Shown piece after piece: positions 47,720 through 56,244 of a DNA stretch of 64,000 nt. The position numbers and the translations under genes were made by a program. Source of the DNA: Paraburkholderia monticola (GTDB lineage: Bacteria; Pseudomonadota; Gammaproteobacteria; Burkholderiales; Burkholderiaceae); contig NZ_LRBG01000005.1 of NCBI RefSeq assembly GCF_001580545.1, positions 248,001 to 312,000 of the forward strand. The letters run 5' to 3'. The notes under the pieces are model-generated. The model worked only from the letters and a program-made list of their open reading frames with translations, ran no database searches and was not told where the DNA came from. Position 1 is the stretch's first letter. Every line of letters begins with the position of its first letter.

Positions 47720-50005
47720 TCAGATGCGCACGCAATCGACGAAATATTCGATGCGTCCGTTGACCATTTCGCCGACGAGCCCGTGGATATCCGTATGGAA
47801 ACCCGGGAAGCGCTCGTTGAACTCGCGCGCGAAACGCAGATAGTTGACGATGGTCCTGTTGAAACGCTCGCCCGGGATCAGCAGCGGAATGCCCGGCGGA
47901 TACGGCGTCAACAGGATCGACGTGACGCGGCCTTCGAGTTCGTCGATCGGTACCCGGTCGATCTCGCGGTGCGCGAGCTTCGCGAACGCGTCGGACGGCT
48001 TCATCGCCGGCTCCATGCTCGACAGGTACATTTCGGTCGTCAGACGGGCGATGTCGTTCGCGCGATACACGCTGTGGATCTGCTGGCACAGATCGCGCAA
48101 GCCCACACGCTCGTACATCGGATGATGCTGAACGAACTCGGGCAGCACGCGCCACAGTGGCTGGTTGTTGTCGTAATCGTCCTTGAACTGCTGCAGCTCG
48201 GTCACCATCGAGTTCCAGCGGCCCTTCGTGATGCCGATCGTGAACATGATGAAGAACGAGTACAGGCCCGTCTTCTCGACGATGATGCCGTGCTCGGCCA
48301 GGTACTTCGTGACGATCGCGGCCGGAATGCCGGTTTCGCCGAAGCCGCCGTCCATGTCCAGACCCGGCGTGACGATCGTCGCCTTGATCGGGTCGAGCAT
48401 GTTGAAGCCTTCGGCGAGCGGGCCGAAGCCGTGCCACGCGTCGTTGGGGCGCAACATCCAGTCGTCGCGCGAGCCGATGCCTTCCTCGGCGAACTGGTCC
48501 GGGCCCCACACCTTGAAGAACCAGTCGTCGCCGTATTCGGTGTCGACCTTGGTCATCGCGCGGCGGAAGTCGAGCGCTTCAGCGATCGACTCCTCGACGA
48601 GCGCGGTGCCGCCCGGCGCTTCCATCATCGCCGCGGCCACGTCGCACGACGCGATGATCGCGTACTGCGGGCTCGTCGACGTATGCATCAGATACGCCTC
48701 GTTGAAGCGATGCTTGTCGAAGCGGCTGTTCTTCGAATCCTGCACGACGATCTGCGAGGCCTGCGAGATGCCGGCGAGCAGCTTGTGCGTGGAGTGCGTC
48801 GCGTACACCATCGCGCCGATGCGCGGACGGCCCGCGCCGATCGCATGCATGTCCTGATAGAACTCGTGGAATTCCGCGTGCGGCAGCCAGGCTTCGTCGA
48901 AGTGCAGCGTGTCGAGCCATTCGCCGAGCATCTCCTTGATCATCTCGACGTTGTAGATCACGCCGTCGTACGTGCTTTGCGTGATCGTCAGGATGCGCGG
49001 CTTCAGGTTCGGGTTGTTCGCGAGCGCTTCGCGCGCGAACGGATTGGCCTCGATCTTCTTGCGGATGTTCTCCGGTTCGAACTCGCTGCGCGGAATCGGG
49101 CCGATGATGCCGAAGTTGTTGCGCGTCGGCGTGAGGAACACCGGAATCGCGCCGGTCATCGTGATCGCGTGCAGGATCGACTTGTGGCAGTTGCGGTCGA
49201 CCAGCACGATGTCGCCGGGCGCGACCGTGCCGTGCCAGACGATCTTGTTCGAGGTCGAGGTGCCGTTGGTCACGAAGAACACGTGGTCGGCGCTGAAGAT
49301 GCGCGCGGCGTTGCGCTCCGAGGCCGCGACCGGGCCCGTGTGGTCGAGCAGCTGGCCGAGTTCGTCGACCGCGTTGCAGACGTCGGCGCGCAGCATGTTC
49401 TCGCCGAAGAACTGGTGGAACATCTGGCCGAGCGGGCTCTTCAGGAACGCGACGCCACCCGAGTGTCCCGGGCAGTGCCACGAGTACGAACCTTCTTCCG
49501 CGTACTGCACCAGTTCCTTGAAGAACGGCGGCGCGAGCGAGTCGAGATACACCTTCGCCTCGCGGATGATATGGCGCGCGACGAACTCCGGCGTGTCCTC
49601 GAACATGTGGATGAAGCCGTGCAGCTCGCGCAGGATGTCGTTCGGCAGGTGACGCGAGGTGCGCGTTTCGCCGTACAGGAAGATCGGAATATCGGCGTTG
49701 CGGCGGCGCACTTCGGTCACGAACGCGCGCAGTGCGACGATCGCGGCGGCGAGCTCGGGCGTCTCGCCTTCGACAACCACGTTTTCGACGTACGGCAGCA
49801 GTTCGTCGTCGTCGATCGACAGGATGAAGCACGACGCGCGGCTCGACTGCTGCGCGAACGAGGTCAGATCGCCGTAGCTCGTCAACCCGAGCACTTCCGC
49901 GCCTTCTTTCTCGATGGCTTCGGCCAAAGCCCGAATGCCGGAACCCGAGATGTTCTCGGAGCGGAAATCTTCGTCGATGATGACGACGGGGAAACGGAAC
50001 TTCAT
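47720..50005 (-). CDS. Arginine/lysine/ornithine decarboxylase, PLP-dependent (fold type I)
   Basis: 761 residues, the usual size of inducible basic amino acid decarboxylases (CadA, AdiA, SpeC). An N-terminal response-regulator-like wing (about 1-130) precedes the PLP domain. STHKLLAG holds the Schiff-base lysine (Lys408), LHFDEAW the PLP-pyridine aspartate (Asp370), and WHCPGHSGG is conserved. The product is cadaverine, agmatine or putrescine, depending on the substrate, which I cannot settle. It works in the cytoplasm, often for acid resistance. It is preceded by dcd and its terminator. Confidence 0.92.
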   Translation of the reverse strand: MKFRFPVVIIDEDFRSENISGSGIRALAEAIEKEGAEVLGLTSYGDLTSFAQQSSRASCFILSIDDDELLPYVENVVVEGETPELAAAIVALRAFVTEVRRRNADIPIFLYGETRTSRHLPNDILRELHGFIHMFEDTPEFVARHIIREAKVYLDSLAPPFFKELVQYAEEGSYSWHCPGHSGGVAFLKSPLGQMFHQFFGENMLRADVCNAVDELGQLLDHTGPVAASERNAARIFSADHVFFVTNGTSTSNKIVWHGTVAPGDIVLVDRNCHKSILHAITMTGAIPVFLTPTRNNFGIIGPIPRSEFEPENIRKKIEANPFAREALANNPNLKPRILTITQSTYDGVIYNVEMIKEMLGEWLDTLHFDEAWLPHAEFHEFYQDMHAIGAGRPRIGAMVYATHSTHKLLAGISQASQIVVQDSKNSRFDKHRFNEAYLMHTSTSPQYAIIASCDVAAAMMEAPGGTALVEESIAEALDFRRAMTKVDTEYGDDWFFKVWGPDQFAEEGIGSRDDWMLRPNDAWHGFGPLAEGFNMLDPIKATIVTPGLDMDGGFGETGIPAAIVTKYLAEHGIIVEKTGLYSFFIMFTIGITKGRWNSMVTELQQFKDDYDNNQPLWRVLPEFVQHHPMYERVGLRDLCQQIHSVYRANDIARLTTEMYLSSMEPAMKPSDAFAKLAHREIDRVPIDELEGRVTSILLTPYPPGIPLLIPGERFNRTIVNYLRFAREFNERFPGFHTDIHGLVGEMVNGRIEYFVDCVRI

Positions 50006-50020
50006 GGGCGATTCTCCAAA

Positions 50021-50059
50021 ATAAAACGACCGCTGCGTTATGTAGAAAGCGCAGCGGTC
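50021..50059 (-). terminator. Terminator between dcd and the decarboxylase gene
   Basis: Perfect 10-bp stem (50028-50037 with 50050-50059) with a 12-nt loop. Reading leftward it is followed by GTTTTATTTT. It lies 35 bp after the dcd stop and 16 bp before the decarboxylase start, so it may also affect expression of the latter. Confidence 0.8.
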
Positions 50060-50094
50060 ACCCGAATTACTGGTGGGTCAAGACGCTGCCGGCG

Positions 50095-50664
50095 TCACGT
50101 TTTCGGCAACGTGACGCCGTGCTGACCTTGATACTTGCCGCCGCGATCCGCGTACGACGTCTCACAAATCTCGTCGCTTTCGAAAAACAGCACCTGGGCG
50201 ACGCCTTCGTTCGCGTAGATTTTCGCAGGCAAAGGTGTCGTATTCGAGAATTCGAGCGTGACGTGCCCTTCCCATTCCGGCTCGAACGGCGTCACGTTGA
50301 CGATGATCCCGCAGCGCGCGTACGTCGACTTGCCGAGGCACACGGTCAGCACGCTGCGCGGAATCCGGAAGTATTCGACGGTGCGCGCGAGCGCGAACGA
50401 ATTCGGCGGGATGATGCAGACGTCGCCCTTGAAATCGACAAACGACTTCTCGTCGAAGTTCTTCGGATCGACGATCGTCGAGTTGATGTTGGTGAAGATC
50501 TTGAATTCGTCGGCGCAGCGGATGTCGTAGCCGTAGCTCGAGGTGCCGTAGCTGACAATCTTTCGGCCGTCCTCGGTGACGCGAACCTGATCGGGCGCAA
50601 ACGGCTCGATCATCTTGTGCGACTCGGCCATGCGCCGAATCCACTTGTCAGATTTGATGGTCAT
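50095..50664 (-). CDS. dcd: dCTP deaminase
   Basis: 189 residues. It deaminates dCTP to dUTP for dTTP synthesis. Typical segments are [49 protein letters not shown] (with the catalytic glutamate in the [10 protein letters not shown] part) and [12 protein letters not shown]. Length and sequence match proteobacterial Dcd. It is a single gene between the SOD-like and decarboxylase genes, read in the same direction. Confidence 0.96.
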   Translation of the reverse strand: MTIKSDKWIRRMAESHKMIEPFAPDQVRVTEDGRKIVSYGTSSYGYDIRCADEFKIFTNINSTIVDPKNFDEKSFVDFKGDVCIIPPNSFALARTVEYFRIPRSVLTVCLGKSTYARCGIIVNVTPFEPEWEGHVTLEFSNTTPLPAKIYANEGVAQVLFFESDEICETSYADRGGKYQGQHGVTLPKT

Positions 50665-50737
50665 AGGTGAACGCTGCTCGACGTGAATATCAGGTGTGAC
50701 GAAAGGTAGATGAAAACGGTCGGCCGGCGAACCGGCG

Positions 50738-50774
50738 GCCGGCTGGGCGGCCGGCGTACCGGCGCCCAGCCGGC
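50738..50774. other. GC-rich nested hairpin near dcd
   Basis: An 11-bp perfect stem (50738-50748 with 50764-50774) encloses a smaller CCGG/CCGG stem, in a stretch of repeated GCCGGC. It lies between the SOD-like gene and dcd, downstream of the former and upstream of the latter. There is no T run. It may be a mRNA-stability structure or a weak terminator. Confidence 0.55.
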
Positions 50775-50839
50775 GAAGGCCGCTTATTTTACGCGATCAC
50801 GGAAATGCTGCCGCCGATGGCGCAAGGCGCGCCCGCCGC

Positions 50840-51376
50840 TCACTGCTGGCGAATCACGCCGCACGCGATCGCGGAGCCCGCGCCATGCTGCGGATACGCG
50901 TAGGGATCGGTCGCGTCGCGGTGCAGCAGCACCGCGCGCTGCAGCACCGAGCGGATGCCGTCGAGCGACACGTCCGGCGCGACGATGAACCCGCTGGCCC
51001 CGCCGTTCGCGTCCGCGTGGATATTGCCGAGATCGCCCTCGACGCGCGCGCCGACCTTGAGCCGCTCGGCCGCCGGCGAAAACACCGGACCGGCGCTGGA
51101 GCCGTCGGCGGCATTGCAGTCGCCGCGCTCGTGCACTTGCAGCGCGTGGTCGCTATTGGGCGGCAAGCCCGTGAGATTGTAGGTGACCTGAACGCCGTCC
51201 GAGCGCTCGATAAAGGTCACGAGGCCGTGCGCCTGATTGCCCACGGTAGGCAGCAATTGCGCGTCAGCGCGCTTTTCCTGTGGTCTCAGGAATATGCCAC
51301 AGCCGCTCAACAGCACACAGCTGGCGGTCAGGACGATGAACGCATGCACCGCGGGCCCGTCGATTCGTTTTCCCAT
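50840..51376 (-). CDS. Cu/Zn superoxide dismutase-fold lipoprotein lacking most metal ligands
   Basis: 178 residues from the ATG at 51376, with AGAGGA before it. The lipobox LLSGC (Cys26) marks a lipoprotein. The fold is SodC-like: VTYNLTGLPPNSDHALQVHERGDC, DGSSAGPVF, VEGDLGNIHAD and AIACGVI, with the disulfide cysteines Cys87 and Cys172. Against E. coli SodC, the copper/zinc ligands are changed: Gln80, Val98, Arg105 and Val112 stand where histidines belong; only His82, Asp115 and His152 remain. The active-site arginine is Ala169. It is therefore unlikely to dismute superoxide and may bind a metal or a protein instead. Confidence 0.8.
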   Translation of the reverse strand: MGKRIDGPAVHAFIVLTASCVLLSGCGIFLRPQEKRADAQLLPTVGNQAHGLVTFIERSDGVQVTYNLTGLPPNSDHALQVHERGDCNAADGSSAGPVFSPAAERLKVGARVEGDLGNIHADANGGASGFIVAPDVSLDGIRSVLQRAVLLHRDATDPYAYPQHGAGSAIACGVIRQQ

Positions 51377-51395
51377 GCGATCCTCTTGTCGGCCA

Positions 51396-51417
51396 GGCGG
51401 CCGCCCCTGCGGCCGCC
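51396..51417. other. Perfect hairpin in the leader of the SOD-like gene
   Basis: GGCGGCCGC (51396-51404) and GCGGCCGCC (51409-51417) form a 9-bp stem with a 4-nt loop, about 20 bp upstream of the start codon. It could shape the 5' end of the mRNA or end the apbC transcript; no T run. Confidence 0.5.
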
Positions 51418-51505
51418 GAGCCGAACTTGTGAAGTCGACATGATACCGCGATAGCACGCGAAAATAGGGTCGAGATCGGCCCTAGTCCCTTGCCCGGGCG
51501 GCCGC

Positions 51506-52594
51506 TCAGGTGTTCTGCACGACGATGCTCGGAAACTTCGAACTCATGTCGCGCGCCCGCTCGGCGATATGCACCGCGACCTTGCGCGCGATCGAGCGAT
51601 AGATCTCCGCGATCCGCCCGTTCGGGTCCGCGACGACCGTCGGCATGCCCGAGTCGACCTGTTCGCGGATCGTGATGTCAAGCGGCAGGCTGCCGAGCAC
51701 GTCGACGCCATATTCCTTGCCCATGCGCTCGCCGCCGCCGGCGCCGAAGATGTGCTCCTCGTGGCCGCAGTTCGAGCAGATGTGCAGGCCCATGTTCTCG
51801 ACGATGCCGAGGATCGGGATGCCGACCTTCTCGAACATCTTGAGGCCCTTCTTCGCGTCGAGCAGGGCGATGTCCTGCGGCGTCGTGACGATCACCGCGC
51901 CCGTGACCGGCACGCGCTGCGCGAGTGTCAGCTGGATGTCGCCGGTGCCGGGCGGCATGTCGACGATCAGGTAGTCGAGCTCGTGCCAGTTGGTCTGGCG
52001 CAGCAGCTGTTCGAGTGCCGAGGTCGCCATCGGGCCGCGCCACACCATCGGGTTGTCCGCCTCGATCAGAAAACCGATCGAGTTGGCCTGCACGCCGTGG
52101 CCGGTCATCGGGTTCATCGATTTGTCGTCGGGCGATTCGGGGCGGCCCTCGATGCCGAGCATGGTCGGCAGCGACGGGCCATAGATGTCGGCGTCGAGAA
52201 TGCCGACCGACGCACCCTCGCTCGCCAGCGCGAGCGCGAGATTCACCGCGGTCGTGCTCTTGCCGACGCCGCCCTTGCCCGAGGCAACCGCGACGATGTT
52301 CTTCACGCCGGGCAGCAGCTTCACGCCGCGTTGCACCGTGTGCGCGGCGATCTGCTGCGCCACCTCGACGCGCACGTTCACGACGCCGGGCACCGCGCGC
52401 AGCGCCTCGGCGAACTGCTGGCGGATCGCGTCGAACTGGCTTTTCGCCGGGTAGCCGAGCATCACCTGAAGGCTGACCGCGTCGCCCTCCACAACCACGT
52501 TGCGAATGCCCTTCGCGGCCGCGTACGGCGCGCCCGTGTTGAGGTCAGTGACGGCCGCGATGGCGGCGTCGACCAAAGCCCGATCGATACTCAT
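51506..52594 (-). CDS. apbC: Iron-sulfur cluster carrier protein ApbC/Mrp
   Basis: 362 residues from the ATG at 52594 (MSIDRALVDAAIAAV); the longer frame adds unrelated sequence. A MIP18-like domain (about 1-90) precedes the P-loop NTPase: GKGGVGKST at 106-114, DADIYGPSLPTMLG, and LIVDMPPGTGDIQLTL. The CxxC (HICSNCGHEE) binds the transferred Fe-S cluster as a dimer. It delivers clusters to apo-proteins in the cytoplasm. In most genomes it is near metG, as here, in divergent order. Confidence 0.95.
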   Translation of the reverse strand: MSIDRALVDAAIAAVTDLNTGAPYAAAKGIRNVVVEGDAVSLQVMLGYPAKSQFDAIRQQFAEALRAVPGVVNVRVEVAQQIAAHTVQRGVKLLPGVKNIVAVASGKGGVGKSTTAVNLALALASEGASVGILDADIYGPSLPTMLGIEGRPESPDDKSMNPMTGHGVQANSIGFLIEADNPMVWRGPMATSALEQLLRQTNWHELDYLIVDMPPGTGDIQLTLAQRVPVTGAVIVTTPQDIALLDAKKGLKMFEKVGIPILGIVENMGLHICSNCGHEEHIFGAGGGERMGKEYGVDVLGSLPLDITIREQVDSGMPTVVADPNGRIAEIYRSIARKVAVHIAERARDMSSKFPSIVVQNT

Positions 52595-52933
52595 TGATAC
52601 TCCGTGGGGAAGAGGTGCGGCGCGGCGAGATGGCGGATCGGCCACGCGGCGGAAATTGCAAGAAATTGTTATGCAGGATTGCGAAAACCAGACGTGCCGG
52701 GCACCCTTCGGGCACGCGGGACGCCATAGGGTCGCACCACTGTGTGTTTCAGGCATTATTGTAGTGTCTGACGGCAGACGGTGCCCGAAGACCCTTCTTC
52801 GCTGTCGGACCGCGCGGAACAAGATGCCGGCGTGTTCACCCAGGTTTTCCGGGTGGTCGCTACCTTGCCGTAACGTTCGCTGCATAGGCTGATCGCTACC
52901 CGCTGTTTTATTCGCACTCAAGAGGAAATGAAG
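52595..52933. other. Divergent region between apbC and the OmpA-type lipoprotein
   Basis: 339 bp. No gene. It must contain promoters for both genes, but I see no clear -35/-10 pair. The OmpA-type gene's ribosome-binding site (GAGG) sits at 52922-52925. Confidence 0.4.
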
Positions 52934-53587
52934 ATGAATGCAAAAATCATGACTCGCGTCGCCGTATTGGCCGTTGCCGGCTCACTGGTAGCAGGTTGCG
53001 CGACCCAACAGGGTACAAACACAGCAGTCGGCACCGGCGTGGGTGCCGGCGCCGGCGCGGCAATCGGCGCGATCTTCGGCGGCGGCAAGGGCGCGGCAAT
53101 CGGCGCGGCCACCGGCGCCGCGGTCGGCGGCATCACCGGCTACAACTGGGACAACATTCGCAACCGCATGTCGGGCGCGACCAAGGGCACCGGCACCCAG
53201 ATCACCGAGCAGCCGGACGGCTCGCTCAAGCTGAACATCCCGAGTTCGGTCACGTTCGACACCAGCAGTTATGCGATCAAGCCGTCGTTCGCGCCGGTGC
53301 TCGACCAGCTCGCGCAGACGCTGCAGCAGAATCCGGAGGTGGTCGCGTCGGTCGTCGGCCATACGGACAGCACCGGCTCGCCGCAATACAACCAGACGCT
53401 GTCGGTCAACCGCGCGGAGAGCGTGACCGGCTATCTGGCGCAACGCGGCATCGCGCCTCAGCGCCTGTCGGCCACCGGCATGGGCCCGAACCAGCCGATC
53501 GCCGACAACAACACCGAAGCCGGCCGTGCGGCGAACCGCCGCGTCGAGATCTATCTGCGCGCCACCGCCCAGCACGCGACGCAATAA
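52934..53587 (+). CDS. OmpA-family lipoprotein with glycine-zipper domain
   Basis: 217 residues from the ATG at 52934; an ATG at 52928 lies too close to the GAGG ribosome-binding site. A lipobox LVAGC gives a lipoprotein. A Gly/Ala-rich glycine zipper (GAGAGAAIGAIFGGGKGAA) follows, which may insert in the membrane, and then an OmpA C-terminal peptidoglycan-binding domain (about 105-212): VVGHTDSTGSPQYNQTLSVNRAESVTGYL and NRRVEIYLRA. It ties the outer membrane to the wall. Confidence 0.93.
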   Translation: MNAKIMTRVAVLAVAGSLVAGCATQQGTNTAVGTGVGAGAGAAIGAIFGGGKGAAIGAATGAAVGGITGYNWDNIRNRMSGATKGTGTQITEQPDGSLKLNIPSSVTFDTSSYAIKPSFAPVLDQLAQTLQQNPEVVASVVGHTDSTGSPQYNQTLSVNRAESVTGYLAQRGIAPQRLSATGMGPNQPIADNNTEAGRAANRRVEIYLRATAQHATQ

Positions 53588-53791
53588 GGGCAAGTCCCAA
53601 GGAGAAGGCGCCGCCGGGCTGGCCGGGCATCTCGGCCGAAGAAGCCCGGTTGGCAGCCGGGACGGGCCGCCGGACCGGTTTGCCGATGGATCGAAAAAAA
53701 TTTCGAACTCTACGGAAAATTCGCGGTCTGTCTTTACGGTACGTGGCTGGCGAAGCCGTCACGTCACCATTCTCCTCTTGTCGTTGTTGCT
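53588..53791 (+). other. Long 3' untranslated region or small-RNA candidate
   Basis: 204 bp from the OmpA-type stop to the terminator stem. It holds no gene. It has a TCGAAA/TTTCGA inverted repeat (53691-53706). Such a distance to a strong terminator means either a long 3' UTR or a separate small RNA using the terminator. No promoter is evident. Confidence 0.35.
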
Positions 53792-53821
53792 CCGGGGTTT
53801 TATCGACCCCGGTTTTTTTTT
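53792..53821 (+). terminator. Strong terminator upstream of metG
   Basis: CCGGGGT (53792-53798) / ACCCCGG (53806-53812), loop of 7 nt, then nine T. An ideal intrinsic terminator. Confidence 0.92.
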
Positions 53822-53950
53822 GCCCGCGCGGTTTTGCATCGCGCTTCGCGCAGCCTCGCTGGCGGCCGTCGGCCCCCGCGTTCCCTCTCGCCCCCTCCCC
53901 GTCGCCCGTCCAGCCCGCCGCGCCCGGACCGCTTGAGGCGTGCGCCCTGC

Positions 53951-53956
53951 TAAAAT
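53951..53956 (+). promoter_or_regulatory. Candidate -10 box of metG
   Basis: TAAAAT 37 bp before the metG start codon. The nearest TTGA-like -35 (53933) is only 12 nt away, so the upstream element is weak. Confidence 0.4.
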
Positions 53957-53992
53957 CACCGTTTCGTCCCATCGCAGGCACCCCCGATCCTT

Positions 53993-56143
53993 ATGTCAGC
54001 CCCCGCCACCGATCTCCCCGCAGGCGCGCCGTCCGGCCGCCGTCAGATTCTCGTCACGTCGGCCCTTCCGTATGCGAACGGGCAGATTCATATCGGCCAT
54101 CTGGTCGAATATATCCAGACGGACATCTGGGTCCGGTCGCTGCGAATGCACGGTCACGAGGTCTATTACGTCGGCGCCGACGACACGCACGGCACGCCGG
54201 TCATGCTGCGCGCGGAAAAGGAAGGTCTGACGCCGAAACAGCTGATCGATCGCGTGTGGCTGGAACACAAGCGCGACTTCGACAGCTTCGGCATTTCGTT
54301 CGATAACTACTACTCGACCGATTCCGACGAGAACCGCGTGCTCAGCGAAAACGTCTACCTGGCGCTGAAGGAAGCGGGGCTGATCGACGCGCGCGAGATC
54401 GAACAGGCGTATGACCCGGTCAAGGAAATGTTCCTGCCGGACCGCTTCATCAAGGGCGAGTGCCCGAAATGCGGCGCGAAGGATCAATACGGCGACAGCT
54501 GCGAAGTCTGCGGCTCGACCTACCAGCCCACCGAGCTCGTCAATCCGTACTCGGTCGTCTCGGGCGCGACGCCGATCCGCAAGACTTCGACGCATTACTT
54601 CTTCCGCCTGTCCGATCCGCGCTGCGAGAACTTCCTGCGCGCCTGGGTCGGCGGCCTCGCCCAGCCGGAAGCGACCAACAAGATGCGCGAGTGGCTCGGC
54701 GACGCCGGCGAAGCCAAGCTCGCCGACTGGGACATCTCGCGCGACGCGCCGTACTTCGGCTTCGAGATTCCGGGCGCGCCCGGCAAGTATTTCTACGTGT
54801 GGCTCGACGCGCCGGTCGGCTACTACGCGAGCTTCAAGAACCTCGCTGAAAAGCGCGGCATCGACTTCGACGCGTGGGTGCGCAAGGGTTCGACCGCCGA
54901 GCAGTACCACTTCATCGGCAAGGACATTCTGTATTTCCACACGCTGTTCTGGCCCGCCATGCTCGAGTTCTCGGGCCATCGCACGCCGACCAACGTGTTC
55001 GCGCACGGTTTTCTGACCGTCGACGGCGCGAAGATGTCGAAGTCGCGCGGCACCTTCATCACCGCGCAAAGCGTGATCGACACTGGTCTGAACCCGGAAT
55101 GGCTGCGCTACTACTTCGCCGCCAAGCTGAACAGCACGATGGAAGACCTCGACCTGAACCTCGATGACTTCCAGGCGCGCGTGAACAGCGATCTGGTCGG
55201 CAAGTACGTGAATATCGCGAGCCGCGCGGCCGGCTTCCTGATCAAGCGCTTCGACGGTCGCGTGCAGGACAGCGCGATGCATCATCCGCTGCTCGGCACG
55301 CTGCGCGCGGCGCTGCCGCAGATCGCCGCGCATTACGAGGCGCGCGAGTACAGCCGCGCGCTGCGTCAAACCATGGAGCTCGCCGACTCGGTGAACGCCT
55401 ACGTCGACACCGCAAAGCCGTGGGATCAGGCGAAAGACCCCGCCAACGCGGTCGCGCTGCACGAGACCTGCAGCGTCAGCATCGAGGCGTTCCGCCTGCT
55501 GTCGCTTGCACTGAAGCCGGTGCTGCCGAAGCTCGCCGAGGCGGTCGAAGGCTTCCTGGGCATCGAGCCGCTGGTGTGGGCCGACGCCGCCGTGCCGCTC
55601 AGCTCGGCGCGTCCGATCAACGCGTACAAACATCTGATGACGCGCGTCGATCCGAAGCAGATCGAGGCGCTGCTCGCGGCCAATCGCGACTCGCTGCAGG
55701 CCACGCCCGAAGCGGCCGCGGCGGACGCCAAAGGTGCCGCGAAGGCAACCGCCAAGGCCCACGCAAAAGCGGCGGCCGCAGCGGACCACGACGACACCTC
55801 CGGCATCATCTCGATCGACGACTTCGCCAAGGTCGATCTGCGCATCGCGAAGATCGTCGACTGCAAGGCCGTGGAAGGCTCGGACAAGCTGCTGCAACTG
55901 ACGCTCGACATCGGCGAGGAGAAGACCCGCAACGTGTTCTCGGGCATCAAGTCCGCATATCAGCCGGAGCAGCTGATCGGCAAGCTCACGGTGATGGTCG
56001 CGAACCTCGCGCCGCGCAAGATGAAGTTCGGCCTGTCCGAGGGGATGGTGCTGGCCGCATCGGCGGCGGACGAGAAGGCCGAACCGGGCCTCTACGTGCT
56101 CGAGCCGCATAGCGGCGCGAAGCCCGGCATGCGCGTGAAGTAA
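53993..56143 (+). CDS. metG: Methionyl-tRNA synthetase
   Basis: 716 residues. Class I landmarks are HIGH at 33-36 and KMSKS at 347-351. A zinc knuckle is present, with cysteines in [20 protein letters not shown]. The C-terminal part (about 615-716; [23 protein letters not shown]) is the EMAP II-like tRNA-binding domain that also makes the protein a dimer. It is joined by an Ala/Lys-rich linker ([22 protein letters not shown]). It charges initiator and elongator tRNA-Met. Length is family-typical for betaproteobacteria. Confidence 0.97.
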   Translation: MSAPATDLPAGAPSGRRQILVTSALPYANGQIHIGHLVEYIQTDIWVRSLRMHGHEVYYVGADDTHGTPVMLRAEKEGLTPKQLIDRVWLEHKRDFDSFGISFDNYYSTDSDENRVLSENVYLALKEAGLIDAREIEQAYDPVKEMFLPDRFIKGECPKCGAKDQYGDSCEVCGSTYQPTELVNPYSVVSGATPIRKTSTHYFFRLSDPRCENFLRAWVGGLAQPEATNKMREWLGDAGEAKLADWDISRDAPYFGFEIPGAPGKYFYVWLDAPVGYYASFKNLAEKRGIDFDAWVRKGSTAEQYHFIGKDILYFHTLFWPAMLEFSGHRTPTNVFAHGFLTVDGAKMSKSRGTFITAQSVIDTGLNPEWLRYYFAAKLNSTMEDLDLNLDDFQARVNSDLVGKYVNIASRAAGFLIKRFDGRVQDSAMHHPLLGTLRAALPQIAAHYEAREYSRALRQTMELADSVNAYVDTAKPWDQAKDPANAVALHETCSVSIEAFRLLSLALKPVLPKLAEAVEGFLGIEPLVWADAAVPLSSARPINAYKHLMTRVDPKQIEALLAANRDSLQATPEAAAADAKGAAKATAKAHAKAAAAADHDDTSGIISIDDFAKVDLRIAKIVDCKAVEGSDKLLQLTLDIGEEKTRNVFSGIKSAYQPEQLIGKLTVMVANLAPRKMKFGLSEGMVLAASAADEKAEPGLYVLEPHSGAKPGMRVK

Positions 56144-56196
56144 CGCGCGGCGCCCGAGGGCGCCTCACCTTGCTGCAAATACTGCAAGGACAAAAA

Positions 56197-56224
56197 AAAC
56201 GGCACGCCGCGAAGCGTGCCGTTT
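56197..56224. terminator. Bidirectional terminator between metG and tamB
   Basis: AAACGGCACGC (56197-56207) with GCGTGCCGTTT (56214-56224), 6-nt loop. Further A on the left (T for the leftward tamB) and TGTCTTTT on the right make it work in both directions. Confidence 0.9.
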
Positions 56225-56244
56225 GTCTTTTGCGCCACCGGCAA

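Noticed and set aside
53526..53936. 136-residue open frame overlapping the OmpA-type gene
   Set aside because: Lies out of frame in a real gene and runs through a strong terminator.
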